Assembly (NCBI RefSeq): GCF_003473485.1
Contig: NC_053046.1
Coordinates: forward strand, 12,720,001-12,784,000
Reading direction: 5' to 3'
DNA from: Medicago truncatula
Taxonomy: Eukaryota; Streptophyta; Magnoliopsida; Fabales; Fabaceae
DNA: 64,000 nt
Each line of letters begins with the position of its first letter. The stretch's first letter is position 1. Shown here one piece after another: positions 47,964 through 60,515 of this stretch. The position numbers were made by a program, and so were the translations under genes. The notes under the pieces are model-generated. The model had not been told where the DNA came from and made no database searches. It was given only the letters and a program-made list of their open reading frames with translations.

Positions 47964-48808
47964 ATATCATAGTCACTATCGTCACGTTGTAAATTTGGAG
48001 ATAAAACTCTTATGATTGTGTTTGATTTGTACCATACTTGATCTAGAAACTAGTCATGATGTCGGACAATACATGTAGTTAGAGATTGCACAAAAGCATG
48101 AATTTTTATCCCTCATTAAACCATGCGACAACTTTTTGTCAAAAAAATAGATTGTTTGGTTTGGGAATCAAACACACTCTATATTTTTGTAAGCCAAAAT
48201 TGAAATAAAATGAAAATGAAAAAGAAATAAAAGGACTTGACGCAATAAACCACAAACTCAAACCTTAACCGGTGATATAGACAAGTCAGTATAAAAAATG
48301 AAACACACTCTATATAATCAACAATTCATTTGAGAAAATGAAATGATTAATAATTAATATTAGATAAAGATGAAATAATAAAATTATGAGTGATTAAGAT
48401 ATGATCTCAATTTTTCACTTCATATTAAATGACCCATCTCTTAGAATAGTGATAGTGAACTTGGCTTCTTAGGGGCCACACATAGCAAGAACATGCCATG
48501 TGCTAAGTGACCCATCTTACATGTGAAAGTTTCCATGCTGGATTTGGTTCAACTTTCAATCGTATGCTCACACTGAACCTGGCTTTGGAATGTTGAAGAA
48601 CATGCCGGCACCTTCAATTTTGGATAATGTATTTGTATATATTGATATCTCTTGTTCTTGCCACTTTTTTCTTTTAAACGTGTTTTCTGGGGTTTAAAGA
48701 TTCCAATTCATGCAACAGACAGACATACGCACACGAATGACCAACGTACAGTTTCCTTTTTCACTTTTTCTTAAACAATAAATATTGCTTTTCACGAAAA
48801 TAAACAAA
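47964..48808. other. No gene seen
   Basis: AT-rich, no supported feature. Confidence 0.5.
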
Positions 48809-48810
48809 TA

Positions 48811-48937
48811 CTCTCTCTAATTATATTTATAAAACAAATTTAGATTAATATAAAGTAACACATTTGATTAAAAAATTAGATCAAATACATAAACTTTTGT
48901 TAACTTAAACACGTCTTATAAATAAGATTAGAGGGAA
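48811..48937. mobile_element. Small decayed Stowaway-like MITE
   Basis: CTCTCTCTAATTATATTTATAA and the inverse of TTATAAATAAGATTAGAGGGAA with TA on each side (48809-48810, 48938-48939). Confidence 0.5.
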
Positions 48938-48939
48938 TA

Positions 48940-49865
48940 CTATTTCATCATCGAATCATTCTTTGATATATTATGAGTTGAGTTCCGTTGAATATTTACT
49001 AGTAAAATTAATTTGTAATTTAATTTATATTTAAAAAATTAAATATGAAAAATAATTGAATGTTACTTCTTAAAAAAAGTGATTGGATGTTAGAAATAAT
49101 TTATGATCTTTTCAGTGCTTATAACTTTTCTTTTGATGATGTATAATTAACTAAGCAGACAAGAGCCATAAGAGCTAATTGGAATTTAAATATTTTATTC
49201 AAATTTTAAAAAGATTGTGATATAAAATTATTTATATAGAAAAATACAAGATGACTCAATAAAATAAATACAAGATGACTCAAATGCAAAAGAGTTAATT
49301 ATTTAATGATATAATGAGAACATTTATCAAACAATGTACTCGAAAATATCAACTAAATCCTCTTTTAAGTTTTGAATCTAAACTTTTTGTGCACTCTTTT
49401 TCTTTCTCCCAAAGCAAGTAATAAAAAAACACACACACTTTTACTTTTTCCCTGTATCCTGGATCGATAGGGACATCTGTGAATGCGGTTAGGGATGGTG
49501 ACATAGAGAGCATATAATAAATCAGCTGGTATATCTACAAATTAATTAATGGTTTATTTGGATGAAAAGAAAGTGTAAGGAAAGAAATTTAACCTTTATC
49601 TTCTCTTTGATTGAGTATACAATAAAATCAAAGAAATATGCATTTTTAACAATGACATAATTTGGTGGCCTAGCCACTCATAAAAAAAAAACATAATACT
49701 CTTCGTATAAAAATGAATTGAAGGATATTTCAAATGGAAGCTAATATGCTTTGTAAAAAAAAAAAATGGAAGCTAATATGAGTAAGTGGATCCAATGATG
49801 GAAGATATCAAGAAACAAAAGAAAAAATGCATGGAATTTTGAGCATTCTTGCTAGAGGGGGAACA
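48940..49865. other. No gene seen
   Basis: AT-rich, no supported feature. A short duplication (GGAAGCTAATATG) occurs at about 49736 and 49768. Confidence 0.5.
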
Positions 49866-49869
49866 AATG

Positions 49870-50345
49870 TAAATGGACCGTCAATATATTTCTATAGAAC
49901 CTAAAAGACCTCCAGGAGAGTTTTTAGACTCTCTTAGAGGTCTTAGCACTCTCAAGAAAGGCCCTGAGGCTCGAGGCGCGCCCTCTCCAGGGCGCCGCCT
50001 CTACTTCCTTCTAGAAACCTCTAGAAGGCGCCTAAAATACCTAAACATCCATATTACTTACAACCCAAGTAATCATAAATCAGGTCCATAGAAGGCTATA
50101 AATACAACCCTTGAGAGCACTCTCAAGGCACGACCAATATAATACAAACCTTAATACGATTATTGTACTTTTAGCAAGTACAGTAAATGTAATTCTTTTC
50201 ATGGGCTCCATGTATAGATTGTTATTTCCTTATGCTTTCTTGCGATTCAAACCACAAGACATGTAAAAGTTCCTTCCTTCAATTAAAAAGGCTAGGCTTA
50301 GGCTTACAGGAGCCTACGACTTGGCGTGTTCCTTTCCTTAGATTG
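49870..50345 (+). repeat. LTR-like block with TATA box
   Basis: GC-rich upstream region (GGCGCGCCCTCTCCAGGGCGCC and CTAGAAACCTCTAGAAGGCG), then CTATAAATACAAC (TATA at 50097-50104) and a leader-like region ending in GGCTAGGCTTAGGCTTACAGG. This is how a plant LTR promoter looks. No boundaries or duplication were found. The 72-codon frame at 49873 is probably incidental. Confidence 0.45.
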
Positions 50346-50594
50346 TTATTTTTTTTTTAGCTAAAAAAAAATAAGTGTAAAGGTTACAATTTCTTCTAAC
50401 ATGTACAAGTAGGGTTAGGAATAGGTCAGGCCGGCCTACAGCCTGGCCTGTTTAAGCCTGGTCTGGCCTAGCCTGTTTATTAAAAAGGCTAGGCTTAGGT
50501 TTTTGAAAAAGCCTATTTAAGTAAATATGTCAGGCTTAGGCTATCAAAAAAGCCCACGAAGCCTAATAGGCCGGCCTGTTTATGCAAGTTATTA

Positions 50595-50868
50595 CTACCT
50601 CTGTTCCTTTTTAATTCTCACTTTTTGACATTTTACACAAACCAAGACAATCAATAAATATTACTACTTTTGATACAATTGTTTTTACTTTTACTAAAAT
50701 GATCTTATTAATTTAATATTTCATTTCATATGTTTCTCTCTCCGCAATAAATATATAAGGGTAATATTGGTAAAACAACAATTAGTGTTGCATTGAACTT
50801 TAAAAGTGACAATTAAATAGGAACAAAATTTTTCTCCAAAAATGACAGTTAAAAAGGAACAGAGGGAG
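50595..50868. mobile_element. Stowaway MITE nested in the hAT element
   Basis: CTACCTCTGTTCCTTTTTAA and (inverse) CTCCCTCTGTTCCTTTTTAA with TA duplications at 50593-50594 and 50869-50870. Confidence 0.85.
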
Positions 50869-51022
50869 TAAAATTTAATTTTTATTTATAATAAAATATA
50901 ATTTATATTAAACATAAAAATAAAGAAACAACTCAAATAATAGACTTTTTAAATAGGCTTTAAGGCCTTGTAGTCAAATAGGCTTTTAAGACCTTATAGT
51001 GATAGACAAACCTTACAATGAA

Positions 51023-52460
51023 GACTATTACTTTTCCCACCCTGCTGCCTCCTCGCGCGCCCTGCAAAATTTACTAAAATACCCCTGGTTCGGATTACAT
51101 AATCCGGATCAGATTGTTAGTGATTTCCGAAAACAGAAATCCGAACCAGATGTTATGTAATTTTCTGTGTCTTTCTTTGATGTCAAGGGTCTCTATTGAC
51201 CGTTATATAAACCCTACACAAGTTGCAATGCATTGCAATTGCAGGGTTCCTATGAACGGTCAACAATGACCATGACACCATCGACACCCCTAAAAAACTA
51301 AAAAACATTTGAAGAAAATGTAAGAAAAGAGGTGAAGTGAAGAATGAAGGTATTTGTTGAAGATGAAAACCTATTTATAGCCTAAAACAAGTCCTAGGTC
51401 ATTAATACAGTCAATGAAAACGTGTTAGTGGTTGTTGTAACCGTCCAAACCCACATTAACGACTATGAATCTTTCCGGATTTTACTTTCCAGAATGTCCT
51501 TAGCCCTACAGGAAGTGCCAACTTTCCCTCGTTCACCACTATTATCGCATTAATCCGGAAAATATATTCCGGAAAACAGATGTGCTTTCCGAATTATATA
51601 TTCTGGAATACATCAGTCATGGCCAGTGGTCTACACCACACGTTTTTGTCGGTGGCCAAGTAAAAAAATAATGGCAAAACGCGTTTTTTGACTGCATTTA
51701 TGGCCTCCCAACCGTTTTTGACCCACCCCTCCTTATAAATAGTCTTCCAAACCCCACCATTTCTCACACCATCCTCTCCCATCCTTTCCTCCTCTTCTTC
51801 CTTCTACAACCATGGTTTTCCATGGTTGGCCTTTCATAGATAAGGGCCTCGTTGAAAACTTTCAGGGTTTGTATGAACGGTCAATAAGGATGGAACCGCG
51901 CTGCAATGAAGCGCGGTTCATCTGAGGGTCATGTGGGTCAGTGTGGTTCTTAGCTTGGCCTGCCTGGGCGTAAGTTTGAGCACCCCCCCCACCTCCCTCA
52001 TGGGCATTGTTCTCTTCTTCCCGCCCTCCTCTTCCCTCCTCGTCCTCCGATTTTCCTCCAATAGGCAAACTACTGATATGTCCCATCACATACCAGTGGT
52101 TAGGCTCTTAGGAGATTAGAATTAGGCTCATAGGAGATTAGAAATAGATTTAGGATCTTATGTAATAAGCTTAAAAAACTTGAAAATTATTGTAATGTAT
52201 TGTACATATATTAATAAAATGAGTTGTTTTTATGTTTGTGTCTTTTTATTTCTGTTTTTTCTTTTATTTGCATTTTATTTTACGAATTTTAAAGATTAAA
52301 ATTGCAAAACTTCTAGTAAAACATTATTCCGGATTTTCAAATTCGGAAACATCTGCAAAATTCTAACAATACCATCCGGAAAACGAAATCCGGACCAGGG
52401 GTAAAATTGGAAAAAAATAGGGCGCGCGAGGAAAGGCATAGGGTGGGAAAAGTAATAGTC
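51023..52460. mobile_element. Mutator-like element nested in the hAT element (1438 bp)
   Basis: Perfect inverted ends of at least 21 bp starting GACTATTACTTTTCCCACC, with an exact 9-bp duplication TACAATGAA (51014-51022, 52461-52469). The interior is GC-richer than its surroundings and has TTCCGGA motifs in both subterminal zones, a TATA box and a short frame, but no MULE transposase. Confidence 0.9.
51734..51925 (+). other. Promoter-like segment and 37-codon frame inside the Mutator-like element
   Basis: TATAAATA (51734-51741), then a CT-rich leader and an ATG in good context (ACCATGG, 51812) opening MVFHGWPFIDKGL and closing at 51925. The last codons overlap a hairpin GAACCGCGCT/AGCGCGGTTC (51893-51919). 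This could be a captured gene fragment; I cannot name a source. Confidence 0.4.
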
Positions 52461-52713
52461 TACAATGAAATAGGCATTAAGGCCTATTTACCCTATTTAA
52501 AAGTAAATAAAATAGAATGTTTAATGACTTTTATAATAAGTATGCCTGTAAATAGGCTTTCAGGCCAGACCAGACTTTTAGATAGGCCAGACCTAAAAAG
52601 TAGGCCTATGAAAGGCCATAGGTCAGGCTCAGGCTTAAAAAATAATTCGTAGACCAAGCTCAGACCTATCAAAGCCTGGTCTAGCCTGACCTATTCCCAA
52701 CCCTATTTACAAG

Positions 52714-54305
52714 TGAGTCAAATCTCATTCTTAACTTTCCCTATATATTCCAGAGCGCGTAAAGTACCAATTAAATAGTATAATTGAAATTCTCGATTCA
52801 TATATAATTTTATCAAAGATTAAAAATAACATTAACACAAAACGAGAATAGAACATGTAAAATAAGAGATGTACATGAAAATAAAATCTTGATTATCTTC
52901 ATTATGAAAATGATCTTTATGTCGTAGTTGTAGGGACTTCAAGAGGTAAGATAAAATAGATTATCTGATCAATCAAGTAATGTACCCACCTGACTTGATT
53001 TATTTTTCAAAGCTTCACACATTTAGACATATTTTAGAAGTCATTATGGAATATAAATCCGAGATAGGTGGTGACGTCTATCTGATTCAAATATGTTACA
53101 TGATGTTAGTTTTTTTTGGTGCATTTGAGGTGACCTTCTTTAATGACCGGTCCATGACATAATTGGTTTGAGATCTTGGTTATATATCTATCTATCATCT
53201 TGGAATCCAACTCCCAGACAACTTTGAAGTTGATTGCAGATACTACATAAAATGATTTTTATCCGTGTGTAACTTTACTCTCTCTCATTAGAAAGTTCAC
53301 TTCTCTTCATTGGATGGTTTTCTTTACTCATACCTTAAGAGAAGACAGTGAATATTTTGATTGGTTTGTCAAGTTTGGTGCTACCAACATCGACTCCTTA
53401 AAAACATGGACAACTCTCCCTCCTCAATTATACATCGTTTTGGTTGCGGATATCTCTAGGGCGTTATGACAGCGGATTACTTAGTCCTTTTTCTTGTCTT
53501 TTTCTTTCTTTCTTTTTTTTCTTTTCCCCTTAATAAAAAAACTGAATCAGGTCAGACAAATTGGAGAAAAAGGATAAATTTAGTAAGCAATCATAAACTT
53601 TTCTTAGTTAATTAAGGAGGCCCAAAACGCAGGGTACTGAGTTGGCAAAGACTTCACTACTAATAAAATTGATTCGCTAAGTGAATTGCTTGTTTTGTTA
53701 GCAAATTTGCACTTACTCAGTTTCTATTTAAAGGCCATTAATTGTCATATTTTAGAAGAACTTTATATTTCGAAGTCTTAGAGGAAGATAGGAGATAGGG
53801 AGTGATCAAGAAAGGGTAGAGGATCTTGAGGAATCATCTTTAGAATTCAAGATATTCTCTTTCTTCATGAATTGTAAGGTCATCGTATCAAAACTTTAAT
53901 GATACTCTATAGATTAACCGAGTAAGACATCATAAGTTAATAGCTAAAATAGATCTTTTGTCGTTTGTTGGACTTTGAAACGAATGATAGGGAACATATG
54001 AAGGTATAATTGAAACACTTAAAGTATATAATTGACCAAGAGAATATATTATCAAGTTGTTGACCAAGTTTAATCCCCGATAAACTCATCTCTCAATTAT
54101 TCTACTTTTAATTTATCAACTTTCTACAATTTTATAAAAACCAACCTACCTTTACTCTCTACTTAAAATGGTAATAATTATTGAAAGACATCGATATCGC
54201 ACGAGTCCTTATGAATATATACGATAACTCGAATACCTACTTTTGATATGTTAAAACTATAATTATCTCTAAAAAAAAGTGGTTAATATTACAGGTATTT
54301 ATTTT
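52714..54305. other. No gene seen
   Basis: AT-rich sequence; several TTTCTTTCTTTTTT runs near 53500. No supported coding or RNA feature. Confidence 0.5.
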
Positions 54306-54308
54306 TTT

Positions 54309-54795
54309 TTTAAATAAGTTTTTGGTCTTTATAAATATATTAACTTTTCGTTTTAGTTTCTCTAAAAAAATTCTTCAACTTTTAGTCCTTATAAAATTTC
54401 AATCACTAATTTTGGTCCTTATTTTTAAGTTAATTTTTGTATTTTTTTAAATGAAATTGTGCAAAAATGTGAAGAATATTGTTTAAAAAATTTCCAAAAA
54501 ACAAATTAGAATTTTTTTAACAAAACATAAATTTAATATTAATTTTTAACTGTCAAAAATATAAAAATTCATATTAAATTCATGTTTTGTTAAAAAACAT
54601 TCTAATTTTTTTTCAGAGAGATCATTATAATATTATGAATTTTTCTACAAAATTTTATTCAAAAATATGAGTTTACTTTAAAAGAGGGACCAAAAGTGAA
54701 AATGGAAAATTTTGTAGTGACTAAAAGTTGAAGAAAATATTTAGCGAGACTAAAACGTAAAGTTAAGTATTTATAGAAACCAAAAACATATTTAA
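54309..54795. mobile_element. Long foldback element (about 490 bp)
   Basis: TTAAATAAGTTTTTGGTCTTTATAAATA...CTTCAACTTTTAGTCC at left matches the inverse of the right end for about 105 bp, and shorter inverted matches (AAACATAAATTTAATATTAA / TTCATATTAAATTCATGTTTT) continue into the middle. Almost the whole unit can fold on itself. No clear target duplication. Confidence 0.75.
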
Positions 54796-54829
54796 CTGTT
54801 GACATATTCAAGTTCAGCTTTGTTTCCAC

Positions 54830-55900
54830 CTTTTTGTATTCCTCATTGCTAGTTCAAGAGGAGCTTATATCCCTTCTCAATTCTCATGCTCTCTGTGAAT
54901 TTATATCAAGGAGGGTGACCTCGGTTGAGATATACAAGGGACATCAATGATGCTTCCTCCTTCAAGATTAATTAGTTGGGATATGGTAACTTCAAATAAC
55001 CGATGGACCATTCTTACAAGGGCTATAGTACTGATATCTAAGGGATCTATTTCCTTTCATATTATTTCTTCTATTTGGATCGATGTGAAGCATAAGCTCC
55101 TTATTTTTATGGAGCAATGAGCATAGCCTTGGGACAAGATTAATTAAGGGCTAGAGGTTACAACATGGTTTCCATGAAGAGTTTAGCAAACACTTGTTTT
55201 TCTGAATGTCATTTTGCTGGTCAACTTGGGTACTTGATTGATTACTACCATTTCTAGTATGCAGGTGGACACCATTTGTTATAAATATTCTTGGTGACTA
55301 CAATGTAAAGTGGTTATCACTATATGGTATTGCAAAAATAGATACATATCTGACGGTGTCAATATTAATTGGTGTAATTGTTGCTAATTTAGTGTGTTCT
55401 AACTTCTAACACTTTCCTTACTAGAAATCATACCAAGGCACACTATTATTTTAACATGGAGAAATTTGTGTTTTTAAAAGCTTTTATTGTCTAGGTCCAT
55501 GCACCTATTGTTCTTTGCATTTAAGGATGTGTTGTGACATCCCCCATTCTTAACTAGGTCGGGTGTAATATAAATGATAATGTTAAGGATTTTCCAAGCC
55601 CTGCAATTTGTGCAGGAATTTTCAGGGATAAAAATGCTATTTTTTTAGGTGGATTTGTTGTCAATCTACACATCACTACTTCTTTTCAGGGTGAGCATTA
55701 TGAAATAATAAACACTATTGTTCCTCGACACTTAAGGAATAGATGGTTGAATTGTATGAAGTTAACAAAAAAAGCGTACAATTTTACATTTCTCATATTA
55801 GGGTTAGATGGCCTTCAGCACAATGGGATGCTTTGCATTTTAGAATTTTTAAATCGGAATAGATTAGGGTTTGCTGAATTCAAATTTTGTTGATGATGTT
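54830..55900 (+). pseudogene. Fossil LINE RNase H region, second LINE type
   Basis: Broken frames contain NDNVKDFPSPAICAGIFRD and FLGGFVVNL (about 55590-55665) and NRWLNCMKLTKK (about 55735-55775), in the order expected for a plant LINE RNase H domain (DGAxxGNPGPAxCGGIFRD...FLGxFAxNLG...LRNRWxNCL). It belongs to a different subfamily from the KCNIDA type at 29 kb and 42 kb. Confidence 0.7.
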
Positions 55901-57196
55901 TTATATAAGGTTCTCGTATCCTTATTATCTTTGTTGATGTTTGCTCGGTACTCTTTTTCTCTTTTCAGATTTTATTTTTTTTGGATTTTCTGATAAAATT
56001 TTTAATAAGACATATGTTGAGTTCTCCTGATTATTCTTACTTGTATTTTAGTTTAATCCCCAAAATACTTTTGTATATTTTTTTATTTCATCTTATTTTT
56101 AGAATGTTGTAAAAGATGGATATCATCCGAGAGATGTCAACATATTTGAGGTGCCCTAATTTTTTATGCATGTCTTTTACCTTGTGATTTTATATAAAAA
56201 CATATAAACAATGTTAAATTTGTCAACAATTTAGCTTCTTAGCAAGTACTGGAATTACATGACATGTCAATATTAATTTTCTTAAGTTAGGTACGTTGCG
56301 TAATCTGAAGGTTACTAATTAATTAGGGTACAAACAGACGTGTTCCACTGGTCCTTTCAAAAATTAGTTTAGGACTTCAACTTTCTATACAAGAAAACAA
56401 ACAAATTTTCTAAGCAAAATTAACGGCAACATCAGAGTTCAAATCTTAGCACTTAACTCAATAATTCTTCTGTCGTGCCATCAAATCATACAAGAACCAA
56501 GATTACTTTTTTTTTTTTTTTTTTTTGAAGGAAGAACAAAGATTACTATTACTTATTTATTATTATATTATTAAAAAAAGAGGGTGCGTTGTTGAAGCGT
56601 TACTATCCTCATACTAAACTAAAAGCATTTCAATCCTTTTCTAACATCAACATTTCTGTATGCGTGCTTGCCTTAATAACCATACATTAAGAGCAGTAGA
56701 TTACTGAAACACTATGGTACTTATTTGGCTTGTGTGACATATATTTTCAACAAAGAAACTATATCTATGAAAAATCAGTATCATGTCTCTATTATGACAG
56801 CACTATTTCACTGTTCCGCCGAATGCAATGATTCATAAGCCAAATTTGTTTCACTTCACTGATTTTAGCTTCTTCTAGTTTGGGCAACATAGCATCGTAG
56901 TAGGGCTAGCAGCAAGAGGGAGAGGAGGGACCATGGCAGCTGCCATGGCCCCCTAATATTTTACAAGTTCATTTGATAGTTATTATATGATCAAATATAT
57001 TATGGGAAACTTCTTATGTGTGAGTATTATGTGCACTAGAAGATGTGAATACTACAAGTTTTTTTTGAGTTTGGAGGGGGAGAATGGAGAGGAGGATTTG
57101 GAGGAAGGGGAACGGAGGAAGAAATAGTAAAATCTTTTCCATTTTTTGAGAGTTTGTTTTTGTAGAGAATGATAAATGAAATTTTATCATTAAAAG
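55901..57196. other. No gene seen
   Basis: AT-rich. A T18 run lies at 56509-56526 with a CAAGAACCAAGATTAC / GAAGAACAAAGATTAC duplication on both sides, probably a small insertion scar. Confidence 0.5.
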
Positions 57197-57489
57197 GATT
57201 TGTTATACAGAGCATAATTATATAATATATATGTTCTATTTTGAAATATGACATGACATAACTCTTAACTTTTGCATTTTTTTATAATTTTTTCATGATA
57301 ATTGTTTTTTTTTTAAGGAAGTAAGACTAAAAGTTTGGGCAAAATAGATTACAAAAATAACAACATATGTAATAATCATTAACAAATCGTCAATTATTTA
57401 TAGCTGCAAAATCTTAATATATATTTATATATCATAGAGCGCACGCACATGCACTAACACGCGCACACAAAGATGTGTGTGTATATATA

Positions 57490-57912
<423 letters not shown>

Positions 57913-57962
<50 letters not shown>
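57913..57962. repeat. (TA)25 microsatellite
   Basis: Expands directly from the TA target duplication of the Stowaway element. Confidence 0.97.
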
Positions 57963-57964
<2 letters not shown>

Positions 57965-58225
57965 AAGTTGCAAAAAAATAATATAGCAAGCATTATAATT
58001 TAGTGGAAGGTAATCAAGTTAATGTGTTTGAAGTTCACAAATTTGATTCTCACTAAGTTTATTTTTACAAGTAAATTTATTTATATATATTGTTTATTTT
58101 TTTTTATTTTTGAAGGATGTATGTTGTTTATATTATCATGAAAAAATAAAAAACGCAAAAGTTAAGAGTTATGTCATGTCATATTTCAAAACAGAACTTA
58201 TATATTATATAATTATGCTCTGTAT

Positions 58226-58228
<3 letters not shown>

Positions 58229-58274
<46 letters not shown>
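58229..58274. repeat. (AT)23 microsatellite
   Basis: Pure AT tract at the outer edge of the inverted-repeat arm. Confidence 0.97.
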
Positions 58275-58276
<2 letters not shown>

Positions 58277-58860
58277 GCTGATGTGGCAATAGCACACTCA
58301 GCCGATCCATCCCAAATCATCATCAAGCAAATCATTAGTTTAAAACTTAGTCACATTGTTTAAAGTTCAACATCCATATATTTCTCTGGAGAAACTAAAC
58401 TTGTTATCATGTCTTCAAGGTTAGTGTGTATTATTGTTAACTTGTTATCATTCTAAGTGTTTGCTTGGCTCCATAGTGAGAACTTTTCAACTTGAAACAA
58501 CTATTTATTTCTTTCACCTTTACGTTTACTTTTAACATTTTGCAATTTTTATAGACATGTAACACGTTCAAACTCTTTTTGATAATTGCACTCTCCAAAG
58601 ACAATCTTGATCTAAGATATTCAACAAACAACATTAATTCATAAATATTTTTCTTCATTATATAAACCATAACCTTGATTCATTTTTAATTATCTATCGT
58701 AAAAATCATCTTTTTTTTTTTGTTCATATTTTTACGTACATTTAACAATTCTCTTCCTTTGTCCTTTTGAGGCGAAAGCCCATGGGCCTTGAAAACGAAA
58801 ATAAACACATGAAAATGAAGAATTGCGCGACACTGCAAAGGAGAAAGAAAAGAGAGAGAA
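58275..58860. other. Upstream region of the cyclotransferase gene
   Basis: AT-rich sequence without a gene. The last ~100 bases (GAAAATGAAGAATTGCGCG...AAAGGAGAAAGAAAAGAG) look like the purine-rich leader of the next gene. Confidence 0.5.
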
Positions 58861-58863
58861 ACA

Positions 58864-59355
58864 ATGGCGAAAGCGAAACCGCATCTAATCTTCGCATACG
58901 GAACATTGAAACAAGGATTCCCCAACCACGGTTTAATGGAAGATCTTAAAACCAAAGACGACGCCGTTTTCATGAATACATACTCCACACAGAAACCGTA
59001 TCCACTGGTGATTGGACCCCACGGAATACCGTACCTGATCAACCTACCCGGGTCGGGTCATAAGGTGAAGGGAGAAGTTTACGCGGTTTCGGATGACGCT
59101 GTGGTTAAGTTGGATGAGTTCGAAGGTGTGGGAAGTGGGTTTTATGAGAGGGTTCCGGTGGTGGTTGTGACGGAGGGAGGGGAGAAGGTGGAGGCGGAGG
59201 GGTATTTTGGGCATAGAAGTTTTGGGGAGAAGCTGTGGAAGATGAAGGGGGAGGTTGGGTTGGTTGAGTATGGTGAGAATGATGCGAGGGAGTATGTGAG
59301 GAAAGATGATAGACCTGGTTGTAGAAACACTATTCTTGATTTTGTAAGTCGTTAG
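58864..59355 (+). CDS. AIG2-like gamma-glutamylcyclotransferase (GGACT-type)
   Basis: An intronless 163-residue enzyme of the gamma-glutamylcyclotransferase-like fold, which releases 5-oxoproline from gamma-glutamyl compounds in the cytosol. The hallmark FAYGTLKQGFPNH motif (residues 10-22) forms the gamma-glutamyl pocket. GHKVKGEVYAV (65-75) and LDEFEGVGSGFYER (83-96) follow; Glu87 of LDEFE aligns with the catalytic Glu of human GGACT. The C-terminus (GYFGHRSFGEKLW and GCRNTILDF) matches plant proteins of the At3g02910 type. Length is normal for the family and no key residue is missing. The ATG is preceded by a purine-rich leader with A at -3 (ACAATGG). The second half of the gene is unusually rich in GG-type codons. 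Exact substrate (gamma-glutamylamine or other) cannot be read from sequence. Confidence 0.93.
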   Translation: MAKAKPHLIFAYGTLKQGFPNHGLMEDLKTKDDAVFMNTYSTQKPYPLVIGPHGIPYLINLPGSGHKVKGEVYAVSDDAVVKLDEFEGVGSGFYERVPVVVVTEGGEKVEAEGYFGHRSFGEKLWKMKGEVGLVEYGENDAREYVRKDDRPGCRNTILDFVSR

Positions 59356-60515
59356 TTTTTGTTGTGTTCATCGTATGAACAATAGATCAACATGTTGTAA
59401 TCATTTTATAAGAATTTTATGTATATATTGGTGATGTATGATTGTCCATGAATCACAGACACATATATCTGACACTCCAACAAAGATAATGCTTTGAGAA
59501 AATAATATAATTCAATGTAATAATATGTATCTCTGTCGGACGGACATGATAAGTATCCGATATTGGAACACGTCTAACTTTGCTTCATAGATGATTGTAT
59601 TAATTCTATGTTGTTGTACTATGAGTAGAATCTTATGGCATCTTCTATGTTTAGTCTTTATTTATAGTACTTTTTTGTTGTTATTGGTTTATGTTATTGG
59701 CATCTTGTTCCATTTATGATTTGTGATTAAGTACTGTTAAGTTGTGTTGTGTCCTACTTATCTTTCTACTTTTATTTTTGAAATTAATTCAAACATATGC
59801 TTCATGCCCTGGTTATGTCATTATACACATTTTGTTCTGATAATATTATGCATTTGCATATTGTTTAACTTTAAAACTGATACATTTCTCTCTCAAAGTT
59901 GTATGCAGTCAGCAGAAACAACATTTCAACTGCAGCCAGTATGAGCCATAGATATGAATTTATGTATTGTGTACATAGCTATTTTATTATGACTTTGGAT
60001 CTCTAATTAATCTAAACATGTTTTATACTTGGGTGTGTTGTGGTTGTTAAAATACTAACCAGTGTTATCATTGTGTAAGATATCTATAAAAAAAAATCTT
60101 GAAAATACAAGTTAAAGACTTATTAAAATAGTGATTATCATCAATATTATGCTAACCAGTGATCTGTAATTTCTTAATCCTTAAATTAGTTTACAAAAAC
60201 TTCTTGACCATGCTTCAGACTGTTTTTATAATTGTGAAAAGAAGAAAAAAACTAATACTAACAAGGAATCAAATTTGAAATTTTAAGAGACAACAGAGGT
60301 GTCTGCACTGCATTACAAGATCAATCCAAACACATACTATTGTATTACAACCAAACACATACTAATTACAAAATCTAGCAAACCAAATTCATAGCCGATC
60401 ACACATAATACCGATGATAAACCAAATTTAGTACAAATTAATTAACCTTGATATTTTATTAGCTTGAAAGTCCCTTAGTGAATCACTTCTCTAATCTCTA
60501 GGGACAATTTGGTCA
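59356..60515. other. 3' flank and intergenic; no gene
   Basis: Contains the likely 3' UTR of the cyclotransferase gene and, nearer 60300-60515, the likely 3' UTR of the convergent minus-strand gene. Nothing else is supported. Confidence 0.5.

Larger units (their letters stand above)
50410..52705. mobile_element. hAT-type element carrying two nested insertions
   Basis: Ends TAGGGTTAGGAATAGGTCAGG and (inverse) TAGGGTTGGGAATAGGTCAGG with flanks TGTACAAG (50402-50409) and TTTACAAG (52706-52713), an 8-bp duplication with one change. Subterminal zones are dense in AGGCCTG/CAGGCCT/GGCTTAGG motifs. Without its insertions the element is only about 580 bp, so it is non-autonomous. Confidence 0.85.

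Noticed and set aside
58686..59330. Minus-strand frames of 118 and 62 codons
   Set aside because: Shadows of the GC-rich cyclotransferase gene.
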